From NCBI GenBank assembly GCA_023430065.1, contig JAEZCG010000002.1, positions 1 to 9,268 of the forward strand: a stretch of 9,268 nucleotides of DNA, written 5' to 3'. Shown here piece by piece: positions 4,443 to 9,268 of the stretch. Below the pieces are notes generated by a model that saw only the letters and a list, made by a program, of their open reading frames with translations, made no database searches and was not told the origin of the DNA. The DNA is from Pseudomonadota bacterium. Its GTDB lineage: Bacteria > Pseudomonadota > Gammaproteobacteria > Burkholderiales > SHXO01. The position numbers were made by a program, and so were the translations under genes. Each line of letters starts with the position of its first letter. Position 1 is the first letter of the stretch.

Positions 4443-7400
4443 GTGAAGCTGCGGCCCGCGGTTCGGCGCAGGCTGCGCTGGGCGGCCGGCGCAATCGCGT
4501 TGATCGTGTTGCTGCCGGTGCTCGCGGTGACCGTGATCGCCACCTTCGAAATCACGCTCAGCGCCGGTCCGTGGCGGGACCGACTGGGCGAAGCGGCAAG
4601 CAAGCGCCTGGGACGCCGGGTGACGTTCGAGGGACCTCTCGAACTGGTACCCTCGCTGCAGCCGCAGATCAAGGTGGGTGGCATTCGCATCGCCAATCCG
4701 CCGGGATTTTCCTCACCCGAGTTCGCCTATCTCGGCGAGGCGCGCCTGCACGTCGATCTCGGCGCCTTGCTGGGCCAGGCCATCCGTGTGCACGAACTCA
4801 GCGCAGAGAATGTGCGCATGCACCTCGAACGCGCGATCGACGGCCGAGCGAACTGGCGCTTCGCGGCGCCTGCGGGCGGCGCGGCACCTGCGGACCCGTC
4901 GGCACCGGCCGCGCGTGCGCCCGACCTGTCGGGCGCGTCCGATGTCGACGTCGATGTTCGTGACGTCTCGCTGCGAAACTTGTCCGTCGAGTACTTCGCC
5001 GCCGCGGCCGGTTCGCGCCACTACTTCGATCTCGAGGAGCTGAAGGCGGCCGCGCCGCGCGACGCGCCGGTCACCGTGCGGGTGCACGGCAAAGTCGAGA
5101 AGACGTTTCCCTACGCGGCGACATTTGTCGGAGGGCGCGCGGGCGATCTGCGCGTCGAAGGGGTGCAATGGCCGGTCGCGCTCGATGTCGAGTTCCTCGG
5201 CACTGCGCTGCGCGTGGAAGGGAGCGTCTCGCCCGGCGCGCAGGGCGAGCAGCTCGACCTCGTATTCGGTCTCGGCACCGAGGATCTCACTCAGGTCGAG
5301 CGCCTGTTGCAGATCGAGTTGCCGGAGGTCGGCGCCACCGGACTGAGCGCGCGCGTGCGCTGGGATGGCCCGCGTATGGAGCTGACGCAGCTGCGCGGCG
5401 TGATGGGACGGACCACCCTCGAAGGCGATTTGCGCTACGAAGCGCCGCCTGGTGGACGCCCCAGGTTGAGTGGCCGGCTGAGCTTGCCCACTCTGGATCT
5501 GCGTCCCTTCCTCGGAATGCAGCCTACTCCCGACGAGACCCCGGGCAGTCTGCTCGACACCTACCGGGAGCTCGAGCAACAGACGATCAGCCTGCGCGCG
5601 CTGCAGCAGTTGGATGTGGATCTGGACCTGAGCGTCGCGAACTGGCTGTCGCTGCCCGGCGAGGTGCGCGACGCGCGGTTGAAGCTGGAACTGGTCGCCG
5701 GAAAACTGCATGCCCCGGTTCAGGCCGTCATCGCGCAGGTTCCGCTCGAGGGGGTGGTGCAGGCCGACGGAAGTGCGCCGGAACCGACCTTCCTGCTGGA
5801 ATTGAATGCGCGCGAAACTCGCCTGGGCGGGTTGGCCCAGTTGCTTGCCGGCGTCCCGGGGGTGCAGGGTGATCTCGGCCGCTTCCTGCTGCGCCTGGCG
5901 GGGCAGGGCGAGAACCTGGGCCAGCTCATCCGCACCGTCGACATCCGCCTCGGATTGGCCGACGCCCGCCTGTCCTACGGCAATGTCGAGGGCGGCCGGC
6001 CGGTCGAATTCCGGCTGGACGAATTCGAGGTGCGCCTGCCGAGCGCGAAACCGCTGACCGGGCGGGCGCGCGGCAGCCTGCTGCGCGAGCCGTTCGACGC
6101 CCGCTTCCAGGCGGCGGATCTTCCGACGCTCGCGCGTACGCTGCGCTCGCCGCTTCAGGTCCGCGCGCGCGCCACGGGGGCGAGCCTGAGCCTGGACGGC
6201 ACGCTGGCCGCACCCGAGGATCGTACCGGCAGCCAGATCCGCTTTCGTCTCGCCGCGACGCGCGCCGGGGACGTGGGGCGCTGGCTGGGACTGTCGCCGG
6301 CGGCGAGCGCGCCGCTGCTGCTCGCCGGGCAGGCGCGCGCGACGACCGATGAGTGGCGCCTGTCCGACTTTCAGTTCCGTCTCGGCGGCACGCGCATGAC
6401 GGGCGAGTTCGCGCGCACGGGCCTGCGCGCCGCGCCGCTGATCCGGGCACGGCTCGACGTGGCGCAGCTGGATGTCACGGAACTGGAGCGCATGCTGCCT
6501 CCCTCGCCGCCGCCTTTGCCGGAGGACGTGCCGCGTAACACGCTCGATCTTCCGATCCTGCCGCAGGGAATCGATCTGAGCGACGCGGACGTGGCGGTGC
6601 GCATCGAGCGCGTGGCGATGCAGCCGGCCGACGTCGTGCGCGTCGCCTTCGACGGGCGCATGCGTGGGGGCAGGATGCAGCCGTCGCCGTTCTCCGCGCA
6701 GGTGGCGGGCACGCCGTTTTCGGGTGCCGTGGCGCTGGATCTGCGCGGGTCCCTGCCGCAGGCGTCGCTGTGGCTGGCGGCCAGCGACGTCGACGTCGGT
6801 CATCTGCTGCGCTCGCTCGACATCGCGCACGGCGTGCAAGCCCGGGTGGATTCGCTGCGCATGCAGCTGATCGGTCGCGGCAGCCGTCTCGGCGAAATGC
6901 TGGAGAAGTCGGAGTTGGACGCAGATCTGGAGGATGGCAGCCTGCACATCCGCGATCCGGCGGGCAAGCCGCTGGTCAACGTGGCATTGCGTAGCGGTCG
7001 CGCGCGCGCCGGTCCGGGGGAGCCGGCGCGCGTGCAGTTGAACGGCGCGATCGACGAGACGCCGGTCACCATCGCCGTGAGCACGGGTAGTGCATCCGGA
7101 TTCCTCCGGGGCGGGGACACGGTGCCCTTCGCGCTGCGCGCGCAGGCCGCCGGTGCTGCCCTGCAGCTCGACGGCAGGGTGAAGGTGCCGATCAGGCAGG
7201 CGGAGGGCGAACTGACGCTGAAGATCGAGGGCGAGCGTTTCGACACGCTGAATCGCCTTGCGCGCACGGAGCTGCCGCCGTGGGGGCCGTGGTCGCTCGG
7301 CGGACGCTTCGTCGCGTCGGCGCGGGGCTACGAGGTGCCCGATCTGGTGCTGCGAATAGGGGATAGTCGCCTCGTCGGCCGCGGCCGCTACACGAGCGGA

Positions 7401-8441
7401 GTCCAGCGGCCGCGCGTGGACGTCGCGCTGACCGCCCCGCGCGTGCAGTTGGTCGACTTCCGGTTTGGCGCCTGGTCGCCGTTCGAGCCGGACGCAGTCG
7501 ACGCGGACGATGGGAAGCGAAGCGTGGATGTCGAGGAGATGCGCGCACGCGCGCGCGACGCGGCGGCCGAGGGACAGCGGCTGCTGAGCCGGGAGACGCT
7601 GCGGCGCATTGATGCCTTCCTCGAGGTGCGCGTGGACGACGTGTTGTCGGGTCGGGACAAGCTCGGCAGCGGTACCCTGCACGCGCAGCTGACGGACGGA
7701 CGACTGCAATTCGGTCCCGCACAGATCGAGGTGCCGGGCGGCTCCGCGCGCCTCGTCACCACCTATGAGCCGAGCGAGCGCGACGTGGCAGTGAGCATGC
7801 AGATCACCGCCGAGCGCTTCGACTACGGCATTCTCGCCCGGCGGCTCAGGCCCGACACGGATTTCGAGGGGCTGGTGAGCCTGCGGCTCGACGTGAGCGG
7901 CCGCGCCCCGACCCTCGACGCGGTCATGGCGCACAGCAACGGGCACGTAGACATCGCGGTGTGGCCGCGCAACATGCGCGCCGGCATCTTCGACCTGTGG
8001 GCGGTCAACCTCTTCATGGCGCTGGTGCCTGCCGTCGACCCCTCGAGGGAGTCGAGGGTCAACTGCGCGATCGGCCGCTTCGATCTGCGCGACGGCAAGC
8101 TTACGCACGACACGCTTCTCATCGACACGAGCCGGATGCGCGTGTTGGGCGAAGGACGCGTCGACTTCGACAGCGAGCGCCTGGATTTCCGCTTTGCGCC
8201 CAGAGCGAAGTCGGCGCAGTTCTTCAGCCTCGCCACGCCGGTTGCGGCCACCGGCACGCTGACCGATCCCGAGATCGGCGTGGCGCCCGGAGGGGTGGCG
8301 CAGACGGCGGTAAGACTGCTAACGTCCGTGTTCGTGGTACCGATTCAGAAGCTGCTCCAGGGCAGGCTGCCTGCCGACGGGGCGGACATCTGTGACAGCG
8401 GCGTGCGTGTGCTGGGCGAACGCCCGGCCGCGGCGGAGTGA
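4443..8441 (+). CDS. Large AsmA-family inner-membrane-anchored periplasmic protein
   Basis: A 1332-residue protein starting at GTG. A short basic N-terminus (VKLRPAVRRRLR) is followed by one transmembrane helix at about 13-35; the rest is predicted periplasmic. An AsmA-type N-terminal domain follows (ITLSAGPWRDRL, GRRVTFEGPLEL, VGGIRIANPPGF, LHVDLGALLGQAIRVHELSAENVRMHLER). A long beta-rich middle follows, then the AsmA C-terminal region (about 1150-1320) with GIFDLWAVNLFMALVP (1180-1195), GRFDLRDGKL and RVDFDSERLDFRFAP. Residues about 489-683 and 813-1009 look like two copies of one unit. E. coli AsmA is 617 residues while YhdP and TamB are near 1260, so this is in the large class. Relatives YhdP, TamB and YdbH carry phospholipid between inner and outer membranes; a similar role here is inference. 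A proline run (PPSPPPLP) follows the first unit. The small membrane protein downstream may be co-transcribed. Confidence 0.93.
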   Translation: MKLRPAVRRRLRWAAGAIALIVLLPVLAVTVIATFEITLSAGPWRDRLGEAASKRLGRRVTFEGPLELVPSLQPQIKVGGIRIANPPGFSSPEFAYLGEARLHVDLGALLGQAIRVHELSAENVRMHLERAIDGRANWRFAAPAGGAAPADPSAPAARAPDLSGASDVDVDVRDVSLRNLSVEYFAAAAGSRHYFDLEELKAAAPRDAPVTVRVHGKVEKTFPYAATFVGGRAGDLRVEGVQWPVALDVEFLGTALRVEGSVSPGAQGEQLDLVFGLGTEDLTQVERLLQIELPEVGATGLSARVRWDGPRMELTQLRGVMGRTTLEGDLRYEAPPGGRPRLSGRLSLPTLDLRPFLGMQPTPDETPGSLLDTYRELEQQTISLRALQQLDVDLDLSVANWLSLPGEVRDARLKLELVAGKLHAPVQAVIAQVPLEGVVQADGSAPEPTFLLELNARETRLGGLAQLLAGVPGVQGDLGRFLLRLAGQGENLGQLIRTVDIRLGLADARLSYGNVEGGRPVEFRLDEFEVRLPSAKPLTGRARGSLLREPFDARFQAADLPTLARTLRSPLQVRARATGASLSLDGTLAAPEDRTGSQIRFRLAATRAGDVGRWLGLSPAASAPLLLAGQARATTDEWRLSDFQFRLGGTRMTGEFARTGLRAAPLIRARLDVAQLDVTELERMLPPSPPPLPEDVPRNTLDLPILPQGIDLSDADVAVRIERVAMQPADVVRVAFDGRMRGGRMQPSPFSAQVAGTPFSGAVALDLRGSLPQASLWLAASDVDVGHLLRSLDIAHGVQARVDSLRMQLIGRGSRLGEMLEKSELDADLEDGSLHIRDPAGKPLVNVALRSGRARAGPGEPARVQLNGAIDETPVTIAVSTGSASGFLRGGDTVPFALRAQAAGAALQLDGRVKVPIRQAEGELTLKIEGERFDTLNRLARTELPPWGPWSLGGRFVASARGYEVPDLVLRIGDSRLVGRGRYTSGVQRPRVDVALTAPRVQLVDFRFGAWSPFEPDAVDADDGKRSVDVEEMRARARDAAAEGQRLLSRETLRRIDAFLEVRVDDVLSGRDKLGSGTLHAQLTDGRLQFGPAQIEVPGGSARLVTTYEPSERDVAVSMQITAERFDYGILARRLRPDTDFEGLVSLRLDVSGRAPTLDAVMAHSNGHVDIAVWPRNMRAGIFDLWAVNLFMALVPAVDPSRESRVNCAIGRFDLRDGKLTHDTLLIDTSRMRVLGEGRVDFDSERLDFRFAPRAKSAQFFSLATPVAATGTLTDPEIGVAPGGVAQTAVRLLTSVFVVPIQKLLQGRLPADGADICDSGVRVLGERPAAAE

Positions 8442-8463
8442 ACCGCGCCAGGCCGGGTGCTTG

Positions 8464-8509
8464 CTCATGCTGGTACGCCCGCGGCTCCGGCGGGCACAGG
8501 GTGCATGAG
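8464..8509. repeat. Nested inverted repeat between the AsmA gene and the small membrane protein gene
   Basis: Outer arms CTCATGC (8464-8470) and GCATGAG (8503-8509) are perfect. Inside them, GCCCGC (8477-8482) and GCGGGC (8490-8495) form a second perfect stem with a 7-base loop. No T-run follows. It begins 22 bases past the AsmA stop and ends 11 bases before the next Shine-Dalgarno, so it may be a partial terminator, an mRNA-processing hairpin or a 3'-end stabiliser setting different expression of the two genes. Confidence 0.42.
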
Positions 8510-8520
8510 GCGCGAGGCAT

Positions 8521-8526
8521 GGAAGG
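8521..8526 (+). promoter_or_regulatory. Shine-Dalgarno deciding the start of the small membrane protein
   Basis: GGAAGG ends 7 bases before ATG 8534, making that start better than the in-frame ATG at 8519 (which overlaps this site) or the GTG at 8438 overlapping the AsmA stop. Confidence 0.6.
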
Positions 8527-8533
8527 ACGTTCG

Positions 8534-8881
8534 ATGGACCACAATCAAGCGCCGGCAGCGTTGCCGCCCGAACCGCTCGCTCACCTGCTGTATCGCTACT
8601 TCTTCTTCGGATGGCTGTTTCGCGACGTCACGCGCGGCTCGCTTCTGGAGCGTGCAGCCGCCTGGCGCGCCAATCGCCAGCGTCGACACCACCTGCTCAC
8701 CTACCTGCGGCGCTGGGCCTTCGTGTTCGCGGCAGGCTACGGGCTGGGCGTGCTGTTCGAGCACCCGCTGCAGCTGATCTACGCGGCGGCGTGGTGTTAT
8801 AGCAGTAGTTGCGTGTCGGCGTCGGTGATCTTCGTCATCCTGACGTCATGGATCAGCCTGAGCCGCGATCCCTGCGCGTAG
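8534..8881 (+). CDS. Small membrane protein of unknown function, likely two helices
   Basis: A 115-residue protein. A soluble N-terminus with RYFFFGWLFRDVTRGSLLER (21-40) is followed by a basic stretch (AWRANRQRRHH, 43-53), then hydrophobic segments at about 61-76 (WAFVFAAGYGLGVLFE) and 81-108 (LIYAAAWCYSSSCVSASVIFVILTSWIS). The aromatic FFFGWLFRD piece and positive charges before the first helix suggest an inner-membrane protein with a cytoplasmic N-terminus. I recall similar unnamed proteins in Betaproteobacteria but no function. It follows the AsmA gene on the same strand with 92 bases and a nested hairpin between. Its stop at 8881 is 13 bases from the end of the convergent C40 gene, so the two transcripts probably meet or overlap. 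Confidence 0.68.
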   Translation: MDHNQAPAALPPEPLAHLLYRYFFFGWLFRDVTRGSLLERAAAWRANRQRRHHLLTYLRRWAFVFAAGYGLGVLFEHPLQLIYAAAWCYSSSCVSASVIFVILTSWISLSRDPCA

Positions 8882-8894
8882 GAGACGGGACGCG

Positions 8895-9268
8895 TCAGTG
8901 TCCGGCGATGCGGCGGGCGCCGGCGTAGCGCGCCGACCAGTAGCGCTCGCTCAGCGCCGACGTCCGGACGTCACCACCGCTGCGCGTGGCGTGCACGAAG
9001 CGATCCTCACCCACGTAGATGCCGACGTGCGACACCTCCTGGCGCGCGGTGATGAAAAACAGGAGATCCCCGGCGCGCAGCGCCTGGCGCTCGATGGCTG
9101 CACCGATACGGCTCATCGCCGCGGCGCTGCGAGGCAAAGTGAGCCCGAGCGCCTTCTGGACCACATGATTGACCAGTCCGCTGCAATCGAATCCCCCGGG
9201 TCCGTGTCCGCCCCATCGGTACGGCGTTCCCAGGAGGGCAAGCGCATGCAGGACGACTTCCTGCATCG
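8895..9268 (-). CDS. NlpC/P60 (C40) cell-wall peptidase, 3' part (start beyond the right edge)
   Basis: The catalytic domain is nearly complete. ALLGTPYRWGGHGPGGFDCSGLVNHV contains the nucleophile Cys (28th residue of the visible 123) in DCSG. SHVGIYVG carries the catalytic His (80th), and RFVHATRSGG supplies the third polar residue (His, 92nd). ALRAGDLLFF is the usual GDLxFF segment before the His. These enzymes cut peptide bonds in peptidoglycan stem peptides, typically gamma-D-Glu to diaminopimelate, in the periplasm. An ATG at 9266 exists, but family members have a signal peptide or lipobox before VxxALxLLGxPYxWGG, so the real start probably lies outside the window. The protein ends shortly after the domain. 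It is convergent with the upstream membrane-protein gene. Confidence 0.93.
   Translation of the reverse strand, partial: MQEVVLHALALLGTPYRWGGHGPGGFDCSGLVNHVVQKALGLTLPRSAAAMSRIGAAIERQALRAGDLLFFITARQEVSHVGIYVGEDRFVHATRSGGDVRTSALSERYWSARYAGARRIAGH

Noticed and set aside
4713..8108. Very long open frame (1131 codons) on the minus strand opposite the AsmA gene
   Set aside because: It lies wholly within a convincing AsmA coding region, is made mostly of R, H, Q, A and L, and has no recognisable motif or ribosome site. Long antisense frames are expected in GC-rich genes.
1..9268. CRISPR array, transposon ends, toxin-antitoxin or phage genes
   Set aside because: No regularly spaced direct repeats, transposase, integrase or toxin-like pairs were seen. 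The MazG-like protein is a nucleotide pyrophosphohydrolase, not the MazE/MazF toxin system.

Overview
The window is GC-rich, compactly organised chromosomal DNA from a Gram-negative proteobacterium. An envelope-anchored AsmA-family protein, a DUF4124 secreted protein and a Gammaproteobacteria/Betaproteobacteria-type RlmJ all point that way. The combination of DUF3293, DUF4124, RlmJ and a very large AsmA protein suggests Betaproteobacteria or a high-GC gammaproteobacterium; I cannot assign a genus. There are no insertion sequences, integrases, CRISPR arrays, tRNAs or rRNAs, so this looks like ordinary chromosome, not an island.

Layout. (1) Positions 1-82 hold the tail of a DUF3293-like gene, followed by a 10-bp inverted repeat. 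(2) Positions 157-1319 hold two same-strand genes of unknown function. One is soluble, YPGG/DCPN-containing and preceded by a possible coupled leader ORF; the other is single-pass membrane-anchored. (3) Positions 1320-1705 are a 386-bp non-coding stretch unusually rich in inverted repeats, including a nested hairpin and a chain of hairpins directly upstream of the next gene. (4) Positions 1706-2955 hold a MazG-type nucleotide pyrophosphohydrolase and rlmJ (23S rRNA m6A2030 methyltransferase). (5) On the minus strand, 4220 down to 3104, lie a secreted DUF4124 protein and then a Nudix-fold protein with a degenerate Nudix box. (6) A 222-bp divergent intergenic region with several inverted repeats leads to (7) a 1332-residue AsmA-family protein (4443-8441), followed by a small two-helix membrane protein (8534-8881). 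(8) Convergent to these is the 3' part of an NlpC/P60 (C40) peptidase gene that runs off the right edge.

How the genes relate. The right half is an envelope neighbourhood: a periplasmic DUF4124 protein, a large AsmA-type inner-membrane-anchored periplasmic protein, a small membrane protein and a cell-wall peptidase. The centre is nucleotide and RNA housekeeping: a MazG-like NTPase, RlmJ and a Nudix-like protein. I see no single multi-gene system such as a defence island or secretion locus. The most unusual items are the hairpin-rich leader before the MazG-like gene, a Nudix box lacking two of its three key glutamates, an RlmJ whose DPPY-type catalytic motif reads DSSF, and two mutually exclusive 9-bp hairpins between the DUF4124 and Nudix genes.
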